DNA of 64,000 bases. Origin: Symbiodinium natans. Taxonomy: Eukaryota > Sar > Dinophyceae > Suessiales > Symbiodiniaceae. Numbering within the stretch: position 1 is the first letter of the stretch; each line of letters begins with the position of its first letter. The stretch covers positions 124,001 through 188,000 of the forward strand of contig CAJNDS010002694.1 of assembly GCA_905221605.1 (NCBI GenBank). Direction: 5' to 3'. The translations under genes and the position numbers were made by a program. Below, piece by piece: positions 9,905 to 19,627 of the stretch. The notes below the pieces were generated by a model, which was given only the letters and a program-made list of their open reading frames with translations, made no database searches and was not told the origin of the DNA.

Positions 9905-11682
9905 ATTGCATCACCAGGCGGCTCTCCAACACCTCGTAGATGAGCTTCCGATCACATGGGACTGGCTCTCCTGTCACCTTGGCTGGGAAAGTGCGAACAC
10001 CATCAGTTGTGCCTTTCCGGACAGAGTCCCCCTAAGTGTGCGCGTGCGTTGGCGTCGGCAACCATTCCCTGATCTACTCCCTTCCCCTCACCCCTCACCC
10101 CTGACAACTGCACCCTAAACCCTAAACCCTAAACCCTAAACCCTAAACCCTAAACCCTAAACCCTAAACCCTAAACCCTAATGACACGGTTGGATTTTGT
10201 CAAGCAAGCGATCTACGAAGAAAGCTGAGCCTCGTCTGGCTGTTTCTTAGTGGGTTTGGGGGTTTTAAGTTTAGGGTTTTAGGGTTTAGGGTTTAGGGTT
10301 TAGGGTTTAGGGTTTAGGGATTAGGGTACCCTTTAAGGGAGTACATAGGACCCGAGTTCCGTCATTCCCTACTATGAACCAGGGCCTTTCTCAGTTCTGC
10401 AGCTTCGCAACGGGATCGCGGTGATGGTTGGTGCAGCATGAGCATCCAGCATCATCAACGTTAAACTGCTTCAGTTGCTGAGGAAGCTCCTCTACGTCCT
10501 GATAGGTTTAGGTTTAGGGTTTAGGGGTTTAGGGGTTTAGGGCTTAGGGGTTAGGGTTTAGGATTTGGGGTTTAGGGTTGTAGGGCACTTCCCGGGTTGT
10601 AGTCTAGACTCAGGAGTACCCTAGGAATAAACAGGGTACCCTTTTTGGTTTAAAGAGGCGCACACAGGAACCCGAACCCTAGTCTGGGTCCAAGTAGTAA
10701 GGCAGAGACTGGAACAGTCAATAGAACAACCCACATCAATTCACCTGACTGGGTCCTGCAGCAAGTTCGTCACGGCATAGTACACTGCTGGCCAAATTGT
10801 TAGCTGTTGGAGCAACAGCACACCACCAACAAGACCGATGTAAGCAGCAACGGACTGGCCATAGATGTCAATGGCTTCGCTGAAGTACCTATACTCCCCT
10901 TTGAACCTTAAAAAACAATATGTTGCAATATCCTCTTGGGTATTATATAAACAAGAATATATAAAAACAAAAACTCCCAAGGGGGATGTAGGTACAGGGT
11001 AGTCCGCGTAAGTAGCGCCAGCAGATAGTTCAGGAACCAAATGCTTGCGAGTTGGACCGGAACAAAAATGATCTGCTCTGCCTGGTTCTTTTGCAAGAAG
11101 AAAGCCACTTCATATGCCTTGGTAGCCCAGTAACCATATCATAGTAAGGGCACCCTTTTTGGGGTTGGTTACTTGATAAGGGAACCCAGAACCAAAAAAA
11201 GGGTAACGGCTACCACTGGGCTACCAAGATACACACCAAATTCTGCGGAAGTATCGGGGCGACCACAACACAATCAGCTTTTCTGATCGGTTCAGGAAGG
11301 AAACCAGACCGCGTATGCACTGCGCCTTCAAGGCATCGTCACCTTGAGGAATGCATGCGCAGTCCAAGAAAACCATGCGTGCCTGGAAAACGACTCGACG
11401 GATGTCTTGCCAGAAGAGTAACACCAACACGGGCAGTAAATGCGCGAGGAAAGGCATCCATGAGGAATGTGGCACAAGGCCCAGGGTAATCAGCAAACCT
11501 AGACCGATGCCGGCAATGAGGGCAGCAACAGCGGCAGGGACGCCATTGAAGTGCACCAGCAAGGAGAAATACTTCAACCAGCGATTTGTTGCCCAGTCGT
11601 GGCTGACAAAGTAGGCATAGCAATCGGTCTGCTGTGTTGAAACACCTAGGCAAGCGTCTTCGGTCGCCCCGAGCCCTCAACT
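9905..11682 (-). CDS. TIR-like multipass membrane protein (multi-exon)
   Basis: Exons read from 11682 downward. Exon a (11233-11682) carries YFVSHDW, two hydrophobic stretches (ALIAGIGLGLLITLGLV; LAHLLPVLVLLFW), VFLDCACIPQ and LWSPRYFRRIWC. Exon b starts at 11117 (AYEVAFFLQKN) and continues with hydrophobic residues to about 10970, where the frame changes, probably through a short intron. Exon c (about 10745-10920) has FLRFKGEYRYFSEAIDIYGQ and another membrane segment. Exon d (about 10390-10498) holds a CSCC cluster. Exon e (about 9905-10013) holds VPCDRKLIYEVL. The SHDW...LDxxCIxQ...YxRxWCxxE order is that of TIR-like domains. Such proteins recur in dinoflagellates as far as I recall (not checked). 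The start and last exon are not fixed. The + ORF overlapping exon e is antisense. Confidence 0.6.
10112..10181. repeat. CCCTAAA array inside TIR-like gene
   Basis: Ten near-perfect CCCTAAA units between candidate exons d and e. In gene sense this is TTTAGGG near an intron start. A TTTAGGG array (10268-10322) faces it about 90 bp away, so the two could pair in RNA. Confidence 0.7.
10603..10691. mobile_element. MITE family E copy
   Basis: Begins TCTAGACTCAGGAGTACCC and ends CCCTAGTCTGGGTCCAAG, inverted relatives of each other. The interior has GGGTACCCTTTTTGG, as in the copies at 16310 and 16617. It lies in the intron between exons c and d of the TIR-like gene. Confidence 0.55.
11118..11232 (-). 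mobile_element. MITE family A acting as an intron
   Basis: This 115-bp TIR element sits between codons for WC and AYEVA of the TIR-like gene. In sense it starts GTATCTTGGTAGCCCAG and ends CTGGGCTACCAAG; the next exon base is G. Removal gives TGG TGT|GCA TAT GAA GTG, which restores frame and the WCxYE motif. The donor GT lies 3-4 bases outside the TIR and the acceptor AG is the TIR end itself. Other family A copies: 14991-15122, 20674-20784, 61171-61305 and a partial at about 50975-51058. Confidence 0.75.
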
Positions 11683-11847
11683 TACTGCCATCTGAGGAGG
11701 AAGCTGAAAATTAGCTGCAGTACATCCCCTTCAACCCCTCTAAAAAGAGTACACAGGGTACATAGCTCCAGAAACCCTTCTAAAAACCAGTACGTAAACC
11801 TTGAGATTCAAGGGTTTATCCTATTCTCAAACTTCAGCCTATCAAGC

Positions 11848-11957
11848 CTACCTGGAGATTCATGGGCACTTATAACCCGAATCATAACTGTACTTATAAG
11901 CAAGCCCCCTAAGTAGATTCATAATTGGGGTTAGAAAGTACCCATGAACCTCCAACT
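11848..11957. mobile_element. MITE family C copy
   Basis: TIRs CTACCTGGAGATTCATGGGC and GTACCCATGAACCTCCAACTA. The interior holds ACTTATAA motifs in both orientations. Compare 63127-63273. Confidence 0.7.
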
Positions 11958-12047
11958 AAAGACGGAAGACCGACAATCCCTCGTGCAACAACCCCCCGAC
12001 CCCCCCATTTCCCAACCCCACTTCCCCACTCCAGCCCAAGCAAGCAA

Positions 12048-12100
12048 GTACTTGGAGGTTCATGGTACTTATCAACCAAATAACCACGAACCTCCAAGTA
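12048..12100. mobile_element. short deleted MITE family C copy
   Basis: GTACTTGGAGGTTCATGG and ACGAACCTCCAAGTA bracket only about 20 bp. It is either a deletion derivative or a minimal hairpin form of family C. Confidence 0.65.
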
Positions 12101-12367
12101 ACCTTCAAAGAAAAAATGCTTCGAACATGTTCAAGGGCACCCCCCCTAAGCCCAAAGCCCTAAGCCCTATGCCTCAAGCCCCACTATACCCCTTAAGGCC
12201 CGAGCCCCAAGCCCTAAGCCGTAAACCCCAAGCCCTAAACCCTAAGCCCGAAACCCTAAACCCCAAGCCCTAAACCCTAAGCCCGAAACCCTAAACCCGA
12301 AGACCTAAACCCTGAACCCTGAACCCTAAACCCTAAACCCTAAACCCCAAACCCCAACTCAAGCCAG
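12101..12367. repeat. degenerate CCCTAAA/CCCTAAG array
   Basis: From about 12140 the sequence is CCTAAGCCC/CCTAAACCC-type repeat. It leads into the acceptor CAAGCCAG| of the next plus-strand exon, so it would be the 3' part of an intron in plus sense. Confidence 0.6.
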
Positions 12368-12477
12368 GCAGCATTGGCGGCATTTGTTGGGAGGCTTCAT
12401 GAAAGCGCCCCTCCGGCGCATCAAGAGGTGGAGAGGGGCTCCCTGGAGAAGTTCGGGAGGCAACTCTGCCTGGCCAG
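12368..12477 (+). CDS. plus-strand micro-exon
   Basis: AAGCCAG|GCAGCA opens a frame of 36 codons (AALAAFVGRLHESAPPAHQE, then VERGSLEKFGRQLCLA) ending CTGGCCAG|GTTGAGG. The donor runs straight into a TTTAGGG array of about 16 units. CCCTAAA precedes it, so the plus-strand exon follows the same sense rule as the minus-strand exons. Function unknown. Confidence 0.5.
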
Positions 12478-12481
12478 GTTG

Positions 12482-12600
12482 AGGTTTAGGGTTTAGGGTT
12501 TAGGGTTTAGGGTTTAGGGTTTAGGGTTTAGGGTTTAGGGTTTAGGGTTTAGGGTTTAGGGTTTAGGGTTTAGGGTCTAGGGTTTAGGGTTTAGGGTTGA
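12482..12600 (+). repeat. long TTTAGGG array
   Basis: About 16 near-perfect TTTAGGG units with one TCTAGGG and terminal TTGAGGG variants, starting 5 bases after a candidate splice donor. Confidence 0.9.
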
Positions 12601-12651
12601 GGGTTGAGGGTTGAGGGTTGAGGGTTTACGGTTTAGGATTCGTGCTCGCAG

Positions 12652-12741
12652 AACTTGCGCAGGCCATTTTCAAAGATCCGGCTTCGAGGGCTTTGGAAAA
12701 AAAGGGATTTCGGATCCACTACTTCAAAGCCCCGAACCCCG
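12652..12741 (+). CDS. plus-strand micro-exon
   Basis: After CTCGCAG| the frame reads LAQAIFKDPASRALEKKGFR and IHYFKAPN. The mixed charged/aromatic pattern looks like a folded domain fragment. The right border is uncertain. It lies 170 bp after the previous plus exon. Confidence 0.45.
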
Positions 12742-12946
12742 AACCTTGAACCCTAGCCCTATACTGTACCCCCGAAGTGATGGATCCGAAATCCCATTGT
12801 GTAGTGCTTCACTTAGGTTTGAGTCTGAGGACAGGTGGCTCTCGAAAGATATGGGTCCCTGTTGGGGTTCTTCGTGGAGTGAAACCCTAAACCCTAAACC
12901 CTAAACCCCTAAAGCCCGAAATGGGGGCCTGTTGCTGTTCTGCCAG

Positions 12947-13008
12947 CATTCTTGGGGCTGGCTTCTGTCTGATGACGACTCCCTTGCTACCAAGCACTGC
13001 ATTGCAAG
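12947..13008 (+). CDS. possible plus-strand micro-exon
   Basis: TGCCAG| then HSWGWLLSDDDSLATKHCIA. The following bases AAG|ACCCC do not give an accepted donor, so the 3' border is doubtful. Confidence 0.35.
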
Positions 13009-13058
13009 ACCCCATCCCCTAAATCCTAAGCCCTGAACCGATGTGCACCCAAGCTGAG

Positions 13059-13149
13059 AGCCCATTCTCGTCCGAGTACCAAGAGATCCTCGGATTTCGT
13101 CGGCGATGTAGCAGTCAATCCTTCGCCCACGGCTTCTTGCCTGGACCAG
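13059..13149 (+). CDS. plus-strand micro-exon
   Basis: GCTGAG|AGC to CCAG|GTATCC, 91 nt open: SPFSSEYQEILGFRRRCSSQ then SFAHGFLPGP. The donor is good. It is probably part of the same plus-strand gene as 12368-12741. Confidence 0.45.
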
Positions 13150-14233
13150 GTATCCATCTCCAGCTACAAGCCCAGATTGTGGGGCAGAGGGCCCACAGGT
13201 TTATCTAGAGCAACCCGTGTATACATATATATATATATATACATCTATCTATCTATGTATCTCTTAATATATATATATATATATCCACCCTTACTTTGAC
13301 TCTTGGTTGCTTAAACGTACGTAGGAGCCCGGGATCTCTTCTCTTGAGCTGCAAATCCACTGATGGCGCCGGGGCGTTGTGCAAGTGCGCCACCGAGGGC
13401 TGCAGTTCAATGCGACAGCTAAGGGGTATTAGGGTTTAGGGTTTGGGGTTTAGGGTTTAGGGGTATAAGAAGGAGGGGACCCTTAGAGCCGTATTCCCCT
13501 ACACATAAACCCTATATGTACCTTATGTAGCCCCTCTATACCACCCCTAAGGTCCCCTAGTCCCTTGATGAAACTAAACGTGGGTTTCATACATGTGCCC
13601 TTCCTTCTGCAACGTCACGCCGCACGTGTCTAAACGGGGTTTGGGTTTAGGGTTTAGGGTTTAGGGCTTAGGGCTTAGGGCTTAGGGCTTCGGGTTTAGG
13701 GTTTAGGGTCTAGGGTCTTGGGTCTAGGGTTTAGGGGAAACCCATGACCCCTTGCGGGCGCAGCCGCCAGGCTTTTAGGGAAGCTGAGTTTCTTCACCGC
13801 TTTACCACTGCTTGCACGAAAAGTGCGTTTGGGTCCACTTCTCCGCTAGTGTGGGTACTACGGGGCAAGAGGTGCACAGACTTCAGGTCTCAGAGAAATT
13901 GATCCAAACCTGCGCAACTAGAGTTTAAAGCCCCTGACTAGCACCCGTAGCGAAAACTAGAACCATGTAAGCCTGATACAAGCCTGAAACCCTACAAGCC
14001 TCAACTAAACCCGAAACCCCTCAAACCCTAAACCTAAACCCTCATCCGTGAACCTATGCGAACGCTAAACCGAGCCCAAGCCCCAAGCAAGATCTGCGTG
14101 CCTCATATAAGCATCAAGCTATCACCATGCAGCGTTGCAGAGAGCAAGTTTAGGGTTTAGGGTTTAGGGTTTAGGGTTTAGGGTTCAGGGTTAGGATGGT
14201 TTTAGGGTTTTTGATTACCTTTGAGGGCCACAG
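13150..14233. repeat. AT microsatellites, family F MITE, telomere-like repeats
   Basis: (TA)n runs lie at 13222-13240 and 13267-13282. A family F MITE lies at about 13467-13566 (AAGGAGGGGACCC...TATTCCCCTACACA...AAGGTCCCCTAG). TTTAGGG-type arrays lie at 13432-13460, 13645-13690 and 14150-14190. The island 13330-13420 is open in more than one frame and is not called. Confidence 0.5.
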
Positions 14234-14322
14234 AAGTCACGCAAACACCGGGCCGAAGGCATGGGAGCGCATCGCCACCTCCCCCCGCACGGCCGGCGAA
14301 CAGGCGCAGGAGGAACCTGCCA
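14234..14322 (+). CDS. plus-strand micro-exon
   Basis: CCACAG|A then SHANTGPKAWERIATSPRTA and GEQAQEEP, ending at a GTAGGG donor inside a TTTAGGG array. The last 18 bases (AGGAACCTGCCAGTAGGG) are repeated 58 bp downstream within the array, a short duplication across the exon-intron edge. Confidence 0.5.
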
Positions 14323-14785
14323 GTAGGGTTTAGGGTTTAGGGTTTAGGGTTTAGAGATTAGGGTTTAGGAGGAACCTGCCACTAGGGTTTCGGGTTTAGA
14401 GTTTAGGGTTTGTAGGGGTCTTTGGGGAATTGAGTCTACTAGCAAGACCACAATTAACATATTCTTTTGGGTGCCCAGCTTTCTGGTTTTCAATCAACCA
14501 GTTAGTTGCCGTCCCCAACCCCCCCCCAAAAAAAAAAAAAAAAAAACATACAAACAAACAAAATAGCAATTGCAAATAAAAACGTGGGTCTAGGTAGGGT
14601 TCGTTTCTACCCCATGAGAAAGTCTATCCGCGCGAGGGCCAGGGGCACCTGACACAATGCTGAGTGGGAGACAATGCTGGTGAGAGCTGCACATGAGCAC
14701 GCCGAACTCAACCAACCACCAAGAGATTGGCTAAGCCCTAAACCCTAAACCCTAAACCCTAAACCCTAAGCCGTAAGCCCTAAAC

Positions 14786-14842
14786 CCTGACGAGTGAGCC
14801 TTGTTTTTTTCAAGGCTTCTTTCTCCAGTCCTGACGCCTTGA
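14786..14842 (-). CDS. minus-strand micro-exon, coiled-coil-like
   Basis: GTGCGCAG|TC to GTCAGG|GTTTAGGG. The frame reads KASGLEKEALKKTRLTRQ. The donor is the telomere-like heptamer itself. Function unknown. Confidence 0.45.
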
Positions 14843-14990
14843 CTGCGCACAAACTCCTAAACCCGAAGCCCTAAACCCTGAACCCTAAATCCTTGAGCTT
14901 AGGTGGTCACAATAGTCGAGCCATCGTTCCTCAACTTTTCAACCAGTTCCAACGGCAGGAACCTTCACATGCGCTCACGCCAACAGATAC

Positions 14991-15122
14991 TTAGTAGCCC
15001 AGTAGCAGTAATATAAGAAGGGGGGTTTAGGGCTTAGGGTTTAGGGCACCCTTCTTGGGGCTGGTTACTTTATAAGGGAACCCAGGACAAAAAAAGGTAG
15101 AGGGTACCTCTGGGCTAGCAAG
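14991..15122. mobile_element. MITE family A copy with heptamer insert
   Basis: Ends TTAGTAGCCCAGTAGC and GTACCTCTGGGCTAGCAAG. Relative to the 11118 and 20674 copies it carries about 25 bp of TTTAGGG/CTTAGGG repeat (15022-15050) between AAGGG and CACCC. The repeat inserted into, or replaced part of, an existing element. Confidence 0.7.
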
Positions 15123-15279
15123 CATATGGGAGCCCGGATAACTACCAAATCATCATCCAGCTTACTACCATATATGATTCTAATGTAAGCCACCCAACAT
15201 ACACCCCAAGTACCCTAAACCCTCAACCTAGTTTACTAGGCCTCGCTGTGTTCAGTCAAGTGTGCCGGCTGTGCTCCAG

Positions 15280-15335
15280 GAAAGAGTCTGCCACGGAGTT
15301 GCAAGAGCTACAGTCCTCGAGAAAGCGCGCAGAAG
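15280..15335 (+). CDS. plus-strand micro-exon, coiled-coil-like
   Basis: GTGCTCCAG|G to GCAGAAG|GTTGCC. One frame reads KESATELQELQSSRKRAE, strongly helical. A second open frame (ERVCHGVARATVLEK) is less like its neighbours. Donor and acceptor are both good. Confidence 0.45.
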
Positions 15336-16216
15336 GTTGCCGAAACCCTACCTAAACCCCCAAAGTGTCTTTGTTTATGGGTCTTGGGCCATTGTTTACA
15401 TATTTTGGGGGCCAAACCCTGAACGCACGCTACTCGCAAGGGAGGCTGTCCTACACCTCTCCTCCAAACCATCACGGCACGACAACTGTAAAACTAGACC
15501 CAAGAGTACCTAGGAATCAAAAGGGTTTCGAAGGAAACCTACGACTAGTGCCTAGCATATCCCCTGGTTGTTGGTAGGGAATGGGGGACTTAGGTACCCT
15601 ACATAATCCCAGTCCCTGAAAGGGTAGAAACAGGAGTTTTAAGGGTACCCCTAAACCCAAAACCCTCATTCAGCAAATATTGGGGTTTGAGGGTTCGTAT
15701 GTTCTTTCAGGGCACCCAAAGCGGTGCCTGTAACTTCGAGCAGCTCCCATGCTTTCTATCTAAACTCTAAACCCGAAAGAATAAACCCTAAACCCCACTT
15801 ACAAGCCCCTAAAGTGCCCTAATGTGGTTATAAGTACATTTGTCATTGGTTAATTCTACAGTTGTAAGTACAGCTACAAGTACAGTTATAATTGGTTAAT
15901 AAGTAACCTAAACCCTAATTAAACCCTAAAACCCTAAACCCTAAACCAAAAAATACCATGAACCTCCAAGCAGACGTTTGGCATCTTGGGGCCCCTGCCA
16001 CTTCTTCCAGGGATGGCCTGGGCAAAAGCTTGGGTTCAGGGTTTAGGGTTTAGGGTTTAGGGTTTAGGGTTTAGGGTTTAGGGGGTTTAGGGGGTTTAGG
16101 GTTTAGGGTTTGGGGTTTAGGGGGTTTAGGGTTTAGGGTTTGGGGTTTAGGGGTTTGGGGTTGGGCTTACATGGTTGAGAGTTTACAGGGTTTGTAGGGC
16201 TTCAGGGCTTACAGGG

Positions 16217-16319
16217 CAGCTGTTCGTTTTGGCTTTGCTTGGGATTTCGGGATTGTCTGGCTTGCGGGCGTCTCGCTGGCGCTTCTTGTGTTAGCTTTGA
16301 TTTGTGACGAGACCCAAGA
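16217..16319 (+). CDS. possible exon with one membrane helix
   Basis: The plus frame reads AAVRFGFAWDFGIVWLAGVS then LALLVLALICDE, a textbook-length hydrophobic helix. The right end runs into MITE E (GACGAGACCCAAGAG), which may form the next intron. Confidence 0.35.
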
Positions 16320-16410
16320 GTAACCTAGGAATAGCAAGGGCGCCCGTTTTGGCTTGAAGGGGCTTCTCAAGGAATCTGAACCCGTAAAAAAGGCATCAGG
16401 GCCTCCCTAG
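16310..16410. mobile_element. MITE family E copy
   Basis: Starts AGACCCAAGAGTAACCTAGG and ends near CAGGGCCTCCCTAG. The interior has GGGCGCCCGTTTTGGCTTGA and GGGGCTTCTCAAGG. TIRs are inverted relatives of CTACTCTGGGTCCTAG seen at the other copies. Confidence 0.6.
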
Positions 16411-16616
16411 ACCCTAAACCCCAAACCCTAAACCCTAAAAGTAGGGGCAAGGGACGTAGGAGAGGCAAGCATGCTGCCGGCTTCAGGGAGGGGGGGGGGG
16501 GGGGGGGGGGGCGGCTTCAGTGCATTGTCATCTTGAGCTAGACCCAAGAGTGGCCTAGGAAGGGTTTAGGGTTTAGGGTTTAGGGTTTAGGGTCTAGGGT
16601 TCCGGGTTTAGGGCTA

Positions 16617-16712
16617 CTAGACCCAAGAGTAACCTAGGAATAAAAGGGCGCCCCTGAGGGTTTGAAGGAGCTTATCAAGGCAAAGTGAAGAAGGGCCTAC
16701 TCTGGGTCCTAG
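16617..16712. mobile_element. MITE family E copy, best TIRs
   Basis: CTAGACCCAAGAGTAACCTA at the left and GGGCCTACTCTGGGTCCTAG at the right form the TIR. It is flanked on both sides by telomere-like arrays (TTTAGGG left, CCCTAAA right). Confidence 0.65.
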
Positions 16713-17851
16713 CCCTAAACCCTAAACCCTAAACCCTAAACCCTAAACCCTACACCCTACACCCTAAACCCTAAACCCTAACCCTGAACCCTGAACAAGG
16801 ATCTACGTTAAGGTCGCAGCGTTAGGGGTTCGGAGATGAGGCTTTCGTGCAGTTACCGCGAATCCAGCGCGCAATATGGGGGCCTTAAGAATTAGGGTTT
16901 AGGGTTTAGGGCCATTTCTTGTATATTTATAAAGGGAATACGGGAATACTGTGAGTTTTGGGGGAGCGAGGGGGGGGTTATTATATTATATTAAGAAAGG
17001 GACCACAAGGGAATTGTGGTACCATAAGACCCTCCGAAGCCTGAAGCTGCGGAAGAACTGTGGTCCCCGGCATGCGGCAGCAGGGAACTAAGCCTGACTC
17101 AGCCAGCTTCACGGGGGCCTTTTTGGGTCCAAGGTTTAGGGTTTAGGGCAAATTAAACCCTACACCCGAAACCCTAGAGACCAGGGGGGTTTAGGGCTTA
17201 GGGCCTGTAGGAGTTTCGTGGGGAACTATGTCCCCTAGACCCTGCAAGGCCAGACATCTCTACGCATGCTTCCCTGACCCTCAAGCCTATGTGCTGTTTG
17301 GAGGGTGTCCCGGGAGGTCCGCTAGAAAGACGAGTCTTCCGCGCATCGCACAAATTCGCGTGGCGCTCCTTGATACTCAAATGTTGGGCCCTCCTTCCGA
17401 AACCCTAAACCCTAGACTTCTCTAAGCCCGAAACCCCTCCCCAAAGCCCTTGCCTGTGGAGCGTTTTACAACCCACAGGCCACGTGAAGTGAGGGTCCAC
17501 ATGGACTTCCGAAGATTGGGGTGGCGAGGGGGGGATTAAAGATGGGCCAACAACAGTTTTAAAGCCTATACTGAACCCTAAACCCTAAACCCTAAACCCT
17601 AAACCCTAAAGCCCCGAAGCCTGGTTCCAGGGTTTAGGGCTTCTAGCGGCTCTGGCGGCTTAGAACCCTCCAACCCCAGAATCCCAAACCCTGAACCCTA
17701 AGCCCAAAACCCAAAACTCCAAACCCTCAACACTACCCAAAGGCTCCTATGCAGTACCTTGTTTTGGGGGTAGTCGACGAGAATCCCCAAAATTCAGCCA
17801 AACAGGGCTACATTCCAGCCTTCAGGTAAACCCATCTCCACAACGCAAAAC

Positions 17852-17937
17852 CTGGACATGTGGAGCTCGCCTTTGGCGGAAATGTTCTTCAGACCCGCCA
17901 GGCGCAGCTGCCTCAAGCCTCCAGCGCTTGTGTGGGT
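17852..17937 (-). CDS. minus-strand micro-exon, leucine-rich
   Basis: TTTGAAG|ACCC to TCCAG|GTTTTGC, 86 nt open: THTSAGGLRQLRLAGLKNIS and AKGELHMS. The spacing of leucines hints at a leucine-rich repeat but one unit is not enough. Donor and acceptor are plausible. Confidence 0.45.
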
Positions 17938-18065
17938 CTTCAAAGGGGTCTTGCAAGGTTTTTTCTGTAACAATGATGATGATAGTAGTAGTAGGTGGTT
18001 AGAATCATATACATATAAATATAAATAATGGTTATAGTACTATAGTAAAATAATAATAAATGTCT

Positions 18066-18162
18066 GGGATGTTCCCCCTTATACTAGCAGTCCTCAGTAG
18101 GGATCATGGTACCCTCCATTACAATCCCTATTAAGGACTGTTAGTAGAAAGGGGAACATCCC
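18066..18162. mobile_element. MITE family B, intact copy
   Basis: 97 bp with TIRs GGGATGTTCCCCCTTATACT and the inverted TAGTAGAAAGGGGAACATCC. The core has AGGGATCATGGTACCCT. Other copies: 4724-4842, 58723-58817 and a half copy at 4976-5003. Confidence 0.8.
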
Positions 18163-18519
18163 AAGTCTTTAGGGAGCTTGCTTTTTGTAGGGCAAGTGCA
18201 GGGTTTTAGGTTTCGGGTTTTGGGCATTGGGGATTGTCGGGTCGGAGGGGTCTGGGGTTTGCGGGTCATGACATGTGGTGGTTGCTCCCAGTCTGATACC
18301 CGGGACCCCCCCCCCCCCCCCCTTATGTAGAAAGCTGGGAGCAGTAACCCTAAACCCTACACCCCAAACCCCTGAAGACCCTAAACCCAAAACCCAAAAC
18401 TCCTAAAACCCCACAACATGAACTTTAGGCTACACTGGGCTCCGCCTGAACATTGGCCTAAACCCTAAACCCTAAGCCCTAAACCCTGTGGGGTTCCCTT
18501 CTTGGGTCCTAAATATGAA

Positions 18520-18668
18520 AACTACTATTTGCTTCAGAGCCCCCCCCCCCCCCCCCCAAAAAAAAAAAAAAACACAAACTAAAGTCCCGATATTGCCCTT
18601 GTAAGGAAGAATATTTTATTGTTTTTTTTTTTTTTGGGGGGGGGGGGTTCCCAAGCAATTGGTAGAAA
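18520..18668. mobile_element. MITE family D, intact copy
   Basis: Left CTACTATTTGCTTCAGAGC then C(17)A(14); right T(15)G(12) then TTCCCAAGCAATTGGTAG. The homopolymer blocks are part of the inverted repeat, so the whole element folds into one hairpin. The core is CCCGATATTGCCCTTGTAAG. Confidence 0.7.
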
Positions 18669-19503
18669 AAGACCCTAGTCTAGAGAACTACCCTTCTGGG
18701 CTGTGAGGCACACTTCCAGCCAACCCCCGATATCAATAGGATGTTTTGTTATGTTCTGATTTTTTTTGGGGGGGGGATGTTAGAGTATATTTAGGGGCCC
18801 TGGGGGTAGTAAATCTTCCGACCCCTAGAGCACGAGCACGGGAGCGCTACAGCTCGACCTGTCTCCATGTCCAGCCACGAAGAAACAGATAGACTGAGCA
18901 CTGGCAAACAAAAGTGCAGGCAACCACGCCCCAAACCTGAACCCCTAATTACACCTCTAAAGCCTAAACCCTAAACCCCACACCCTACACCCTAAACATC
19001 AAACCCTACAACCCTAAACCCTATAAACACCAAACCCTAAACTCCCTAAACCCTCAAACCCTACACGCTAAACACCCTTGTTTGGTGTGGTTTCGGGGAT
19101 CGGCACTGCCCACTCCCTAAACCACACCAAACGAGGGCGTGTAGTGTGTAGGGTTTAGGGTTTAGGGCATTTAGGGCCTGGGACTCTATTTACCGACCTA
19201 CTAAGTTAGCGATCGTTTCGACGAAGCTGTAGGTGCATCGAATTTCAGGTGTATCTATATGGATTGTGGCAGGAGCCTGCACTCCCCACCAGGAAGTACT
19301 TTCTGAGCCCTGGTGTTTCCCCATCTGCCTAGGACCCACAAGGGAACCCTTTTAGTTCAAGGCTGTTGTTCTATAAGCAAAAATGCTCTTTAAAACATCA
19401 GAAAATGCGGTTCCAAGTATAGATTGCGACTTGCGTAGGACGTGTCGCTGTGCAGCCTATTCTGCTGGGCGGCGTGTCAGTAGTTTGCGTGGCTTGGCAC
19501 CCA

Positions 19504-19627
19504 TACTTGGAGGTGCAGGGCACTTATAACCCCGACTATAGCTGCCGTATAAGCCCCCTGAGTCCCCCTAAGTAGGTTATAGGCAGACTTATAATTGAAC
19601 TATAAGTACCAATGAAGCTCCAAGTAG
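19504..19627. mobile_element. MITE family C copy
   Basis: TACTTGGAGGTGCAGGGCAC and the inverted AAGTACCAATGAAGCTCCAA. The interior has repeated ACTTATAA/TTATAAG motifs, as in 63127-63273. Confidence 0.7.

Larger units (their letters stand above)
15336..17851. repeat. telomere-like repeats and MITEs between exons
   Basis: Contains a MITE C right end (15954-15973), TTTAGGG arrays 16035-16160 with TTTAGGGGG variants, poly-G at 16491-16512, MITE E copies, CCCTAAA 16715-16790 and 17575-17608. The segment 17228-17380 is open on both strands without good splice sites and is left uncalled. Confidence 0.5.

Noticed and set aside
9744-10118. 124-codon plus-strand ORF
   Set aside because: It lies antisense to exon e of the TIR-like gene, whose VPCDRKLIYEVL frame is better supported.
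16340-16370. Relic of the dinoflagellate spliced leader (CCGTTTTGGCTTGAAG)
   Set aside because: It is interior sequence of MITE family E, present in other copies with changes; there is no adjacent acceptor or coding start.
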